From contig NC_091105.1 in the NCBI RefSeq assembly GCF_024713975.1, positions 24,945,439 through 25,009,438 on the forward strand: 64,000 bases of DNA. The letters are read 5' to 3'. This DNA is from Paralichthys olivaceus (taxonomy: Eukaryota > Chordata > Actinopteri > Pleuronectiformes > Paralichthyidae). The notes under the pieces are model-generated. The model was not told the origin of the DNA. It did no database searches and saw nothing but the letters and a program-made list of their open reading frames with translations. Below, one piece after another: positions 53,301 through 64,000 of the stretch. The position numbers and the translations under genes are program-made. How positions within the stretch are numbered: the first letter of the stretch is position 1; each line of letters starts with the position of its first letter.

Positions 53301-54072
53301 TTTAAAGTAAAACTAAAAACCTTCCTCTTTGACAAAGCCTATAGTTAGTTCTGGATCAGGTGAGTCCTGAACCATCCCTTAGTTGTGCTGCTATAGGTTT
53401 AGACTGCTGGGGGAACTCCCATCATGCACTGAGGACTTCTTCACTTCCCTCTGTCTCTCTGTCTCTCTGCCCCCCCACACCTGTTTATTTATTTATTTAT
53501 TAGTTTTAACATGTCATCATGTCAAAGTGTCACTTTGTCCTCCCATAGTCCCTCTGGCTCTTCTCTCTATCTCGTTTCAGATAACTCCGGCACCGGGACT
53601 ACAGGACCACAACGACCACCATCACCATTGTCTTCATTTATTACAATAACTCAGCAATTCATTAATATATCTAGTCATGTTGTAGATCTATACATTGTTA
53701 TTGTTATGGTTAGCCTTGATTTTGATGGTGCCAAATTGTTACCGGTCTCTCTCTCTCCACCTCATCTCTCTTCTCTCCCCCGCTTTCCACCCATCTCTCC
53801 TTTCCTCCCCCCTTACTTTTCTTTCCTCACCCCAACCGGTCGAGGCAGATGACCGCCCACATTGAGGCTGGTTCTGCCAGAGGTTTCTCCCTGTTAATGA
53901 GGGAGTTTTTCCTCTCCACAGTCGCCTGTGCTTGCTCATTGTGGGAACTGTTGGGTTTCTCTATGTTAATATTGTTTTAATGTCTTGACCTTTAAATGTA
54001 AAGTGCCTTGAGATAATGTAAATTATGAATTGGCGCTATATAAATAAAATTTAATTGAATTGAATTGAATTA
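50400..54072 (+). mobile_element. L2 LINE with ORF1 esterase remnant and long ORF2
   Basis: At 50455-50650 the frame reads WCPDNNVGFVNNWKTFWGK then DCIHPTWDGAALISRNM, which resembles the end of the SGNH-esterase-like ORF1 of fish L2/CR1 elements, including a DxxH motif. ORF2 runs from 50751 to 53348 in one frame, broken only by TGA at 51522-51524. The endonuclease keeps [10 protein letters not shown] and IAGDFNIH, but an in-frame deletion after ENVKIFQQN removes its C-terminal part, including the SDH motif. RT (51660-53348) is open, with [22 protein letters not shown] and [11 protein letters not shown] (YADD at 52505-52516). The 3' UTR ends in repeated GAATT. Its own endonuclease should be dead. 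Confidence 0.9.
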
Positions 54073-57000
54073 AATCACCCAGTCTTCTCACACCTAAAGA
54101 AGCTCAGGGCTGGGGTAGCCTTTCTTCAGGAAACCCACTTGCATGATTCTGACCAATGGCGATTAGGTAAATGCTGGGCAGGACAGTTTTTCCATTCTAA
54201 CTTTAAAGGAAAGCCAGGGGTGTGGCCATCCCTGTTGATAGAAACATTCCTTTTGAGCCCTGCAACATTACAGCAGATAAATTTGGACATATTACCCATG
54301 TTTCAGGCAAGCTTTACAATAAGCCAGTGGTCTTGGCCAATGTGCATGCGCCTAATGTTGATGACGTACAGTTTTTCAATAGATTTTTCTCTGAACTCCC
54401 TGATCTAAATTCTAAATTTTTAATTCTCGGGGGAGATTTCAATTGTTATTTGGATGCAGTATTAGACCGCTCCTCACCTAAACCTACCACTCTCAGCAAA
54501 TCCGCCAGTTACATTAAAGCATCTTACTTTGGAGTAAAAGTAACTATTATGAGCACGGTGGAAAAACTGGCAAAGTCCTGGCTACTCAGCTGCGTGGGTT
54601 GAGAATGAACCAATTTATTGCTGGAGTACAGACTGATAATGGATGTATAACATCTGACCAGAAAGAGATTAATGACAAGTTTAGAACTTTCTACTCAAAT
54701 TTATACTCTTCAGATTGTACAGCAGACTTTAATATTATGGAAAACTTCTTTAATAACCTTGACTCACCGTCCCTTTCTCAAGACCTGAGAAATAACCTGG
54801 ATGCGCCCATCACCCAGGAGGAAATTTCAGCAGCTATATCTTCTATGCAATCAGGTAAATCCCCTGGCCCAGATGGGCTTCCATCAAATTTCTTTTTAAA
54901 AAATTCTGCTGATCTAGTCCCCGTCCTGTGCTCAGTGTTCTCTGATTCCTTAAACTCAGGTGCACTCCCTCCCTCGTTCAATCAGGCCTGTATCTCCTTG
55001 TTGCTGAAAAAAGGCAAAGACCCACTAGATTGTGCTTCATACAGATCAATTTCATTGCTAAACACGGATGTAAAGATCCTCGCCAAAGTTTTGGCCCACA
55101 GACTGGAGGATATCCTTCCTTCTGTAATATCGCCAGATCAAACTGGTTTTATTAAAAGACGCCATTCGTTTTACAATATTCGTCGGCTATTTAATATTCT
55201 GTACTCCCCCAAACATGTGGATTCAGAGTGCCTTGCCTCTATGGATGCTGAGAAGGCATTTGATATAGTAGAGTGGAACTATCTTTTTTTTACACTTGGA
55301 AAATTTGGTTTCGGTTCTGTCTTTTTGTCCTGGATCAAAACATTGTATAAATATCCTTCAGCCTCTGTTTTGACCAATAGTCATTACTCTGAATACTTTG
55401 ATTTACACCGTGGGACCCGGCAGGGTTGCCCACTAAGCCCACTCCTTTTCGGAATTGCCATTGAGCCTCTTGCAATTGCCTTACGTAGCAATGGGCGGGT
55501 ACAGGGAATATGGAGGGGAGGAGTCGAACATAAAGTCTCGCTGTATGCAGGCGACCTACTTCTGTTTGTTTCAAAACCAACCACTTCTCTACCAGAAGCC
55601 CTCACGATCTTAGATAATTTCAGTCAATTTAAATAAAAGCGAACCATTCCCAATTAATAAGGAAGCTCTTAAACTTAACTATACCCATCTCCCATTGAAG
55701 GTGGTGAAAGATCAATTTAATTACCTCGGAATTTGTGTCACCAGAGAATTCAAAAACTTGTTGAAATCAAATTTTCTCACTTTATTTGATCAGGCAAAAC
55801 AGATTTTGTCTCTGTCCCTTATTGGAAGAATAAACTCGATTAAAATGACATTGCTTCCAAAGTTCCTCTACTTGTTTCAATGTCTTCCTGTTCTCATCCC
55901 CAAATAATTTTTTAGAGCCCTTGACTCATTATTGATATATTACATTTGGAATGGTAAACACCCTCGGCTGCGGAAAGCATTTCTCCAAAGATCCAAGCAG
56001 GCAGGGGGAATGGCTCTGCCTAATTTCCAGTACTACTACTGGGCAGTGAATATTGGGTGTTTGTTATTTTGGAGACATTTCCATCTCGAACCCACTTCCC
56101 CGGCCTGGGTTACAATGGAGGTCTGTGCCAGTAACCCTGTTTCCTTACCTGCCCTCTTAGGTGCCGCACTTCCACTTGCTTCGGATATTCCCAAGAGCAA
56201 CCCAGTAGTTAAACACTCCCTGTTAATCTGGGGCCAATTTAGGAAAAGTTTTGGACTACAGCTTTTTTCACTTAAAAGCCCAATTGCTGCTAACCATCTA
56301 TTTGCTCCTTCAATGGCTGATGGCGCATTCAATATTTGGCACAGAAAAGGTTTGAGATGCTTTGAAGATCTATACATTGATAATTGTTTTGCGAGCTTTT
56401 CTCAACTAACAGAAACTTTTTGGCATTGCCAAAACCCACTTTTTTAGATTTTTACAAATTAGGACTTTTATACAGCGCTTAACGACCCAATTTCCTTATA
56501 AACCCCCAGTTACCCCTGTTGATATATTTCTTTCTGTTAACCCCACCTCTAAAGGTATCATGTCCAATCTATATAACCTTATTTCCAAACTGCACTGCTC
56601 TTCAGTGGCAACTATAAGAACTGCTTGGGAGCAAGACCTAAATTACACCTTTACAGAGGACACATGGGACTCGGTGTTTGATCGGATACACTCCTCTTCT
56701 ATGTGTTCTTGACATGCACTTTTACAATTTAAAGTAGTGCATCGAATCCACATATCAAAAACCAAATTAGCGCGAATGTATCCTGATGTCGACCCTACAT
56801 GTGATAAATGTAAAGGCGCACCTGCCTCACTCTACCACATGTATTGGACATGTCCCTCTTTAGGTCACTTTTGGACATTGGTTATCCATGCGTTATCAGA
56901 TATCCTCCATCATCGAATTGAGCCAAATCCCTTGACTGGTATTTTTGGCATTGCTCCAGATTTGAACTTACATAAAGCTATGCTCAACTTTCTAGCTTTT

Positions 57001-57607
57001 GCCTCTTCACTAGCCCGACGAGCTATTTCACTTAAGTGGAAGGACCCAGCTCCTCCTTGCTGTTCACATTGGCTCAGAGACATGATATCCTGCATGAATC
57101 TAGAGAAGATTAGATACACTATTCGGGGATCAGAAAACAAATTCTACAGAATATGGCGCCCCTTCTTGGTATTTTATGAAAAACCTTCAACAATAATTTT
57201 TGAGTAGCCCCCCCCCCTTTTATTTTTTTTATTTTTGTTATTTTTAAATAACAAAAAATAATTTTTAAAAATGTTTATTATCTATTTTATTTATGTATCT
57301 ATTTTTTATGTATTTCACCTTTTTTTGGTGGTGTCTGTGCTGTGCCTTTTTCAGTTATTAAATCTTATTAATCTTTTATCTTTCCAAGCGTGGTTGTAAT
57401 TTTTTTATTTTTTATTATTATTATTATTATTCTGTCTATTTACATTTTTTTGTCAGTAGATGTTTAAGTATGTCCATGTCCGGATGTTTTGACAAGGGAT
57501 TGTTTTGTGTTATGGATGTTGTACGAAAAATCAAAAAAACTTTTTTCCTGTGCATTGATTGTCTTATATGTATTTTATCATTAATAAAAAGACCATTGAA
57601 AGAAAAG
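54073..57607 (+). mobile_element. L1-type LINE, 5'-truncated, with altered RT active site
   Basis: It starts inside the endonuclease (AFLQETHL at about 54110-54135, LGGDFNCYLDAVLDRS at 54426-54470). A deletion removes the region between endonuclease and RT near 54520. RT follows in one long frame to 55636: PGPDGLPSNFF, DAEKAFDIVEW, GTRQGCPLSPLLF. The catalytic site reads LYAGDLLLF at 55541-55567, where L1 has YADD, so the first aspartate is a glycine. Later frames are broken but keep a CDKCKGAPASLYHMYWTC knuckle at 56797-56850. The 3' end lies near 57607 after AATAAA. It abuts the L2 tail directly. Confidence 0.88.
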
Positions 57608-58132
57608 TAGTTTGTAAAGAATTGTTTTGCTGTATTGAGAGACCTGCCTGAGATTAACAGATAATTTACTCAAGCTGAAAAGTGCACCACCAGTGATGAT
57701 GATTCTCAGACTGAGTGAGGTTGTGACGATATGTAATTACTTGCCAAAAAGTCCTTTTTTATGAAGTTACAACTAATTAAACACATTCCTGCACATGCCT
57801 AAACATGTTTAAACACATTAGCAGCAGTGTTCAAACATTGTAAGTGAAAGAAGTTTGACTTCTAACCCAGCTCCGAAAGCTGCCTGAAATGGACCACACT
57901 AAATGTCTGATTACTAGCAGCCAGTTTGTGCTAGGGTGGAAAGCTGATATTGTTGGGAAGAGGAGAGTCTAATCTTTAATTTGGTGTATAAAGGCAAAAT
58001 TAAGCAAAATGTTTCTACTTGTCAGCGCCAGTGTACCAGGCGATGTATGAGTTCTTACCCCTTTTGCAAAATAACTTCCGCAAAATCCCACCCCCCCAAC
58101 TGAACTCCACTCCCCGCCCGCTCTCCGCTTCC
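57608..58132. other. Spacer, nothing recognised
   Basis: No exon or repeat is supported. The C-rich run just before 58133 does not match rRNA. Confidence 0.3.
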
Positions 58133-58350
58133 CCAACGGGCGCTGACCTTCGGGGACGTGTGCATTTATCAGACCCGTGGTGCCCCGGCTGCTTTGGTGA
58201 CACTAGATGACCTCGAACTGATCGCTGGCCCTCGTGGTGGCGACGTCTCATTTGAATGTCTGCCCTATGAACTTTCAATGGTACTTTTTGTGCCTACAAT
58301 GACCACAGGTAACGGGGATTCAGGGTTCGATTCCAGAGAGGGAGCCTGAG
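58133..58350 (+). rRNA. 18S rRNA pseudogene fragment
   Basis: The sequence from ACGGGCGCTGACC through TGTGCATTTATCAGACC, GCTTTGGTGACACTAGATGA, TTTGAATGTCTGCCCTATGA and GATTCAGGGTTCGATTCCAG to GAGAGGGAGCCTGAG follows vertebrate 18S rRNA in its 5' domain (roughly nt 180-400 of the mature RNA). Several substitutions and small deletions are present, including one next to ATGACCACAGG. It ends abruptly at 58350 in AT-rich DNA. It is a dispersed, isolated copy and not part of an rDNA unit. Confidence 0.88.
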
Positions 58351-60071
58351 ATCAATTATTATTAAATTATTGATGACCATATACGACAAAGAATGACATA
58401 ATGTGCCACACTCACGGCTGATGAAGGGCTGGATGCTGAGGGTCAATGAATTGTGTGAGATGTGTCAAATCTGTTGGTTATTATTTTTGTTCATTATCAT
58501 ATGTAAACAAATGTAGGCAAGATTTTTAAAATATATTTTGCATTGAAGAAATAATTGTCTGCATTCAGATTGAGCTCTATATCATCAAATCAGTAATGAT
58601 TGGATGACTAATGTGCATAACAAAGACATAAATATTACATAAACCAATCCTTTTAGCCCATTATTAAGTGGAACATAGTAAATTAAATTAAATGGAAACA
58701 GTCAAACACATCTGCAGAAGCATTGACAATTGTATTGATTTAATATACACACATACAAATATTAATAATATGCATTTTCATTAATATCTTATGCCACTGA
58801 CAGTATTCGACCAACACTCACAAAGCACTGCTCAATAGCCATGAATCTATGAATGAAATTAAAATATGAAACCTTTATCTGCAGTGTAAAATCACATTGA
58901 ACACATGAACAACACACAACAATACAATACTTAATCACAGAATGTCAGTGCCTGTGTTGTGCATCAATAGCTCTCACACACTAAAATCACATAGATAAAC
59001 ATGTAAATAAACATCCTCTCAATTATTTCGCATCAGTTTTAGAAACCAGCCAGCATCAAGGTCCACACTTTCCTGACACACACATACACACACATTTTTT
59101 ACAAACACGAATCCAAACATGCTGCAGAAATGCACAATTCCCCATGCTCTCAGTGACACACAATGCAACAATTAGTTTGCAAAAATGTACCCACTTCCCG
59201 GTGATGGTAAAGTAGTTGACTACAGCTGCTCTACAGTGTTTTCCATTTTCATTATTTTATTTTCATCCTACTACATTTATTTTATAATGCTTGTGCTGTT
59301 AAGATTTCACACTATGTACCTACTGACACATAGACTTATATTTTGTTGATGCTTATGTGCATATCTACATACTTAATTTAACACTTCATAGCATATTTCA
59401 TTAATTCCCTCAAGCATATCACACATTATCTAATGGATCTGAAATCCTTGATTGATTTTCTTCATTTGGTCAAGAGACTAACCTCAGTCTCAGACAGGGA
59501 TCACTGTAGCTATCAGTGCAACATGTGTATAGTAGCCGCCTAGCTCAGGATTTGTGTATGCTCCGCAGTGATGTGCATCATATAGAAGTCAACCTGATAA
59601 ACCCCCAGGGGCCGCCATGTTGTGCAGTTATGAAAACTGCCATGGAAACGGTTGCTTCTTAAAAATCTTCTTTGATGATTGATGTGGGGGCAACCATCAA
59701 AGGGATTGCTGGCCTGCAAATCCTTATCAAATCCAATCAAAGAACCAAAAACTCTAGACATTAAAGGATATTTCTTTGGTCCTCTGAACTACCAAACATA
59801 AATAACAAGTTCCCTTGCTTCAAGTTATTAGCTTGTGAAAATAACAGACCGTCAACTGAGAAGACCACAGTCCTCATTAGTGAAGACAACAATCCTGCCT
59901 ACGGAGACAACCGCTGATTTGTTCAGTAAAAATTCATCAAGAAGACACTGCTCTCATAACTACAAATCCCCCTTTACCAAAATGGACATCCTAGTAAAAA
60001 AATTTTTTTTTTAGAAATGTATGTTCAGGTTCAGGTCTTTTAATAATGAATTCCATGTTTCCATTTTTCAG
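58351..60071. other. AT-rich spacer, nothing recognised
   Basis: No exon, RNA gene or element end was recognised. Upstream exons of the coiled-coil gene may lie here, but none can be supported. Confidence 0.3.
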
Positions 60072-60083
60072 ACATGTGGAACA

Positions 60084-61214
60084 ATGCAGTCTGAGATTAA
60101 GGCTCTGAAAGAGAAGCTCAAACTGAATGATGAGCTTCTGATAAGGGAGCAGGAGAAAATGACAGCTCGCTCTAAAGCCCACATTGGTGTCCTGGCTGAA
60201 CTAGCTGTACAGAGCAACAAGGTGAAGGCTCTGGAAGAGAAGCTCAAACAGAACGATGAGCTTCTGATGAGGGAGAAGGAGAAAATGACAGCTCACTCTA
60301 AAGCCCACAATGGCAAACTGGCTGAACTGGCTGTACAGAGCAACAAGGTGAAGGCTCTGGAAGAGAAGCTCAAACAGAAGGATGAGCTTCTGATTAGGGA
60401 GAAGGAGAAAATGACAGCTCACTCTAAAGCCCACAATGGTAAACTGGCTGAACTTGCTGTACAGAGCAACAAGGTGAAGGCTCTGGAAGAGAAGGTCAAA
60501 CAGAACGATGAGCTTCTGATTCGGGAGAAGGAGAAAATGATAGCTCACTCTAAAGCCCACAATGGCAAACTGGCTGTACAAAGCAACAAGGTGAAGGCTC
60601 TGGAAGAGGACAATGTGGCTCTGAAGGAGAAGGTGGCCCTTTTGAAAAGGGATTTGAGCAGGGTTGAGCTTGTGGTGACAGAGATGGAGGAAAGGCAAGC
60701 TCACAGCCAAAAGATTGACTCCATGGACAAGGAGACTCAAACCAGCGATCTGCTTCAGGATGAGAATAATGCTCTTCAAGAAGAGCTGATGAAGCTCAGA
60801 GCTTCTTATCATGAGGTCTGTCTGAATCAGACTACCAACCAGGAGAAGTTCGACACTGAGCTCCAGGAGGAGAAGCAGGAAAAGAACGTTCTCCAAGAAG
60901 AGCTGATGAAGCTCAGAGATTCTTATCATGAGGTCTGTCAAAATCAGACTACCAACCAGGAGAAGTTCAACACTGAGCTCCAGGAGAAGAAGGTTCTCCA
61001 AGAAGAGCTGATGAAGCTCAAAGCTTCTTACAATGTGGTCTGCCACTGTCATGAAGCTGATGTTTCCAGTCGGGAGCTCAATGGAGAGAGTAAGGATGAT
61101 GTCACTGAGGAGAAGTCTCTCTCCAGTGTTCTCCCTGAGAAACCAAAGAAGACTTCACTCTGGAAGAGAATCCGCCACGCTCTGGGGTTGAGAAAACCAC
61201 AGTGTTGGAAGTAG
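60084..61214 (+). CDS. Coiled-coil protein with 42-residue repeats, terminal exon
   Basis: The exon opens at a splice acceptor (CCATTTTTCAG, ending 60071) and the first ATG is 60084; if upstream exons exist the true start lies earlier. The 376-residue product is almost all coiled coil. Residues 5-170 are four repeats of a 42-residue unit (VKALEEKLKQNDELL, MREKEKMTAHSKAHNGKLAE, LAVQSNK), the fourth three residues shorter. A second set of three repeats begins LQEELMKLRASYHEV. The C-terminus, KKTSLWKRIRHALGLRKPQ, is basic and amphipathic and might bind membrane or another protein. I recall similar multicopy proteins in fish but know no function. The 283-residue frame on the other strand is a shadow of the repeats. 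Confidence 0.75.
   Translation: MQSEIKALKEKLKLNDELLIREQEKMTARSKAHIGVLAELAVQSNKVKALEEKLKQNDELLMREKEKMTAHSKAHNGKLAELAVQSNKVKALEEKLKQKDELLIREKEKMTAHSKAHNGKLAELAVQSNKVKALEEKVKQNDELLIREKEKMIAHSKAHNGKLAVQSNKVKALEEDNVALKEKVALLKRDLSRVELVVTEMEERQAHSQKIDSMDKETQTSDLLQDENNALQEELMKLRASYHEVCLNQTTNQEKFDTELQEEKQEKNVLQEELMKLRDSYHEVCQNQTTNQEKFNTELQEKKVLQEELMKLKASYNVVCHCHEADVSSRELNGESKDDVTEEKSLSSVLPEKPKKTSLWKRIRHALGLRKPQCWK
60096..60600 (+). repeat. 126-bp coding tandem repeat
   Basis: Units are 60096-60221, 60222-60347, 60348-60473 and 60474-60590 (117 bp), then a partial unit. Units 2-4 are nearly identical in DNA. A length of 126 bp is 42 codons, exactly six heptads, so copies can be added without disturbing the coiled coil. 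Confidence 0.92.
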
Positions 61215-61254
61215 TCAGCAGCGCCCATCCAACAGCACCTGAGCTGACCTTACC

Positions 61255-62405
61255 CAGTGTTGTAATGTAACGAAGTACAAATACTTCTTTACATTTCTAC
61301 TTAAGTAGAAATTTCACATATCTGTCCTTTACTTTGTTATTTTTATTTCTGACAACTTTCACTTTTACTCCACTATATTTCCTAAGTAAAATGTGTACTT
61401 TTACTCCAAGACATTTCTCCTAACCATCTTCGTTACTCATTACTACAAATTAAAATCAGAAGAAATTTGAGTTGGTGACGTAATGCCGTAAACTTTTTGT
61501 AGTATATACGTGTGCCTGCAATACATATGAGAACTCTGACTAACAGTGGTGTTGCTCCGCTTTATCTATCCTTAAGGGCCACACCTGTTACGACCTTCCC
61601 CCTGGAAAGTCTCCAAGCACCGGGGTTACTTGCGTACGTTGGACTTGAATTTACCCCTGGAAAGCCTCCAAACACCTGGGTTGCTTTGGCCTTGGAGCTG
61701 GGACTTTCCCTCTGGAGAGCCCCTACCGTACCATGATGAGTCTCTTTTTCTTTTACACAGTTTTTCTTACTCTTGACACCTTTATATCTGTCCAAACCAT
61801 TTACTATTTTTTTAAAAGATATTTGTCTCTGATTTTACACCATTATATTTCATTCTTGTCAGACTGCCTTTAAAAAAAAAAAAGATTATGATTTCTTCAC
61901 ACAAGTTATACATACACTACATACTGATTGTTACACATAGAGTATATTGTTTGATTCGTTTGATGATTCGTAATATCTGTCTTAAACTTATTGTAATCAT
62001 TAGCAATTTATGTTATAATCACTCCTCAGTTTGCAGTGCAGATTAAAGGTACATAGTGACATTCATATGTGACACAGTGTAATGAACAGAAATTTTACTA
62101 CACGGGCATGTCACATTATTGATGCCATCATGGAAGCACTTGCTGCCGGCTCTGCTGCTTACGTTCATGCTCCAGTAGCAGATGACGAGCATCTCGACTA
62201 AAGTGACGAACTTGGTGAACTCCGTGGTGGTGATGAAGATAACGTTACACGTTACCGTATTTTCAAGAAATATTTTCGTACGTTGGAGTGAAAGATTCTT
62301 CCTACCAGATTAAGTGCCTGTTATGCCTCCAGAGAGTGACTGAAATATTGGCATTCAAAAACTCCCCGTCCAACCTGAAGAAGCACATCGAGATAAGTTA
62401 AATAC
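61255..62405 (+). mobile_element. hAT transposon 5' end with BED-finger exon
   Basis: CAGTGTTGTAATGTAACGAA begins the element, followed by the TACTT-rich subterminal region (ACTTTTACTCCACTATATTT and ACTTTTACTCC again) typical of a fish hAT family. Near 62300-62400 the frame reads YQIKCLLCLQRVTEILAFKN and SPSNLKKHIE, a BED-type zinc finger such as opens hAT transposases. The rest of the transposase is missing, as an LTR starts 29 bp later. Confidence 0.65.
61590..61735. repeat. Three imperfect copies of a ~55-bp unit
   Basis: CCCCTGGAAAGTCTCCAAGC, CCCCTGGAAAGCCTCCAAAC and CCCTCTGGAGAGCCCC occur near 61600, 61655 and 61706, the first two each followed by a GGGTTRCTT word. It lies within the hAT 5' region. 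Confidence 0.6.
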
Positions 62406-62433
62406 ATTTTCATTCAATGAAGCCATAATGTCA

Positions 62434-63612
62434 TGTTGGGACCTGGTATCTGTGAACCATAGTTGGGCCTACATGTGTAGTCAAAAGCCTGACCGCATGT
62501 CTCCTTTGCTCTGGAGACAAAGGAGAGCTTCTAGAACTCAGTCTCCCAGGGTTCTTCATCTTCACATTTAGGTGGTAAAACTGCTCCAGAAGTCAACTCT
62601 CAACCACTATTGGTCACTGTGTGCCCCATGACCCATGAGGTCACAAGGCCAATATAAGCCAAGTTTCCTAGCTCTCTTCTCTGTTCTGCCTCTTCCCCTG
62701 CTGACCGCTCCTGGTGGAGTAGGTTCTGGCCCTGCTCTCCCAGCCAGGGAGACTTCCTCCCTACACAAGCTCCTCAACTTCCAGCAGGCCTGCCTGGAGC
62801 AGACTGCTAAAACCTTCCAAAGGCAGTGACGCGAGAGCCTGCCTAAGAACCTCAGCACAATTGGCCACGACACAAGGTCTGACCAGCAGATGCACAACAG
62901 GAGCCACAAACCAACAAGACCACTTCACTCGACTTCAAACAGCACATCCAAAAAGGAACTTTCTCTCTTTTTCATGGACGGGTAACACAACTGGGCTCTA
63001 TTATTACGCTAGGCTAAGCAAAGGACTGTTTAGTCCTATTTCTATTTCATGTGATGTTTGAATTGTGTTGTTGTGATATATAGTAATATGTTATTCGAAA
63101 GTTAATGTTAGTTCTGTTATACTGATCAGTTTCTTTGCATGCATCTAACTACTTTCTTTAACCTGGCACCAACACCTCACAAACTCATTTCCACAAACTT
63201 AACACATACATGTGATCTCAGCCACATGGTCTCAAAACTCCATCTTCATTAATGTTGCATAAGTGTGAATTTTGCCAACCTCTACACTGTCAAGAACTCC
63301 ATATCCTTCAACTTTGCTAGCTATTGATGTGGTAATTTTGGTTATAGTTATTTATTTAATTATTAATCAGAGTTACAAATTTGTAGTCAGTAAGACTTAT
63401 TTCTTAAATTGGCTATCTTTTCCCTTCCTTTGAAGGGTGGTGCCCCGATTTATCCTTTATCAGTTTAATATTAATATTTTTAATATTAATATTTAATATT
63501 TCTCTGATAGACACATTTATTGAATGCCCAAAAGCACACCATTTAATGGTGCCCCGCATGAAGGAAAGTACATAATCGTACCCCGGGCAAGGGAAAGTAC
63601 ATAATCACAACA
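62434..63612 (+). mobile_element. 5' LTR of a retroelement running out of the window
   Basis: It starts TGTTGGGACC and ends TCACAACA, with TGTTG/CAACA inverted ends. A TATA-like AATATAAGCC lies at 62651-62660, before a pyrimidine-rich leader. Immediately after the end comes TTTTTGGTGCTCTGTGTGAG, placed like a primer-binding site. Words GGAAAGTACATAATC occur twice just before the end. The matching 3' LTR would lie beyond 64000, so a target duplication cannot be tested. Confidence 0.5.
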
Positions 63613-64000
63613 TTTTTGGTGCTCTGTGTGAGGCAAAGTCATGAATAATAACATTATTTTGACTCTTCGTGGAGCACAGCACAACAGTCAACGTTATTTA
63701 AGTGATCGCTACTGATGACGGGCTCTCCATCTTCCTCTTTAGTCGCATCCATTTTTTCCGCCTAAATATGGATTTATCCTCACCCAAAAGGCAGAGCATA
63801 TTCTCCAGTCCCTGCAAAGGCTTTGTTCTCACATGTGAACTGGTCCACGCACCCCTTCAGCCAGCCACGTCAGATGAAGATTCAGAGAGACTGCATGGAG
63901 AGGACACTGTGATGGGAGAATCTCCAAGAGTAGTCACACCACTGGGGCTGTGAGGTGGCCACCTTTTGTGTTTTCCTCCTGTGGATGACTGCTCTTCAGG
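63613..64000 (+). mobile_element. Leader / start of the retroelement interior
   Basis: After the putative primer-binding site is a short leader and an 83-codon frame (63702-63953) without recognised motifs. It may be a gag start; this cannot be decided from the part present. Confidence 0.3.

Noticed and set aside
53511..53852. 113-codon frame after the L2 ORF2
   Set aside because: It falls in the L2 3' UTR, whose pyrimidine-rich stretches occur in the same order in the copy at 7.99-8.37 kb.
60201..61052. 283-codon minus-strand frame rich in leucine
   Set aside because: It lies exactly antisense to the repetitive coiled-coil exon; the leucines mirror GAG/AAG codons on the plus strand and there is no independent signal.

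Overview
This window is nuclear DNA from a vertebrate, almost certainly a ray-finned (teleost) fish. The reasons are a spliced RNA polymerase I subunit gene with a fish-like N-terminus, long introns with canonical GT-AG sites, AT-rich spacers, and a dense mix of fish-typical mobile elements: Rex1/CR1-like and L2 LINEs, an L1, restriction-endonuclease-type LINEs, Sushi-like Ty3/gypsy, hAT, Tc1/mariner, an EnSpm/CACTA-like element and several LTRs. No bacterial operon, CRISPR array or phage is present.

Layout. At 0.3-2.3 kb lies a broken Sushi-type gypsy element. At 2.5-8.4 kb is a nested stack: a Rex1-like LINE was split by an L2 LINE, the L2 was split by a hAT transposon with an exact 8-bp target duplication, and the hAT appears to be split again by a solo LTR. 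At 9.5-13.2 kb are fragments of at least five LINEs. At 13.7-24.0 kb is POLR1H (ZNRD1/RPA12), four coding exons of which the last, only 25 nt of coding sequence, is separated from the others by a 9.3-kb intron full of mobile elements. At 24.8-33.2 kb are a MITE, an unclassified retroelement-like stretch and two same-strand Rex1-like LINEs; the second is nearly full length with one nonsense codon. At 33.6-37.7 kb is an EnSpm/CACTA-like transposon relic split by a 1,224-bp solo LTR. At 38.3-39.6 kb is a two-part minisatellite with long G runs.

At 41.3-47.3 kb is the most interesting locus: an 11-exon gene resembling an uncharacterised transposase-like family of fish. It has FGKYKG-like modules, a run of symmetric phase-1 mini-exons, an apparent RNase H-like core, a polyglutamine run and two tandem CxxC...H...C modules. 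Its frame breaks once, just after the second predicted catalytic aspartate. A candidate 206-bp LTR carrying a TATA box sits directly upstream. At 48-50 kb are a stranded receptor-like exon and two tRNA pseudogenes. At 50.4-57.6 kb an L2 and an L1 lie end to end. At 58.1 kb is a fragment of 18S rRNA. At 60.1-61.2 kb is a coiled-coil gene built from 42-residue repeats. At 61.3-64 kb a hAT with a BED finger abuts the 5' LTR of a retroelement that leaves the window.

How the genes relate: POLR1H is the only clear conserved host gene and has no evident functional link to the two family-type genes at 41-47 kb and 60-61 kb. Clade names of mobile elements and gene-family likenesses come from recognising protein motifs by eye and have not been checked against a database.
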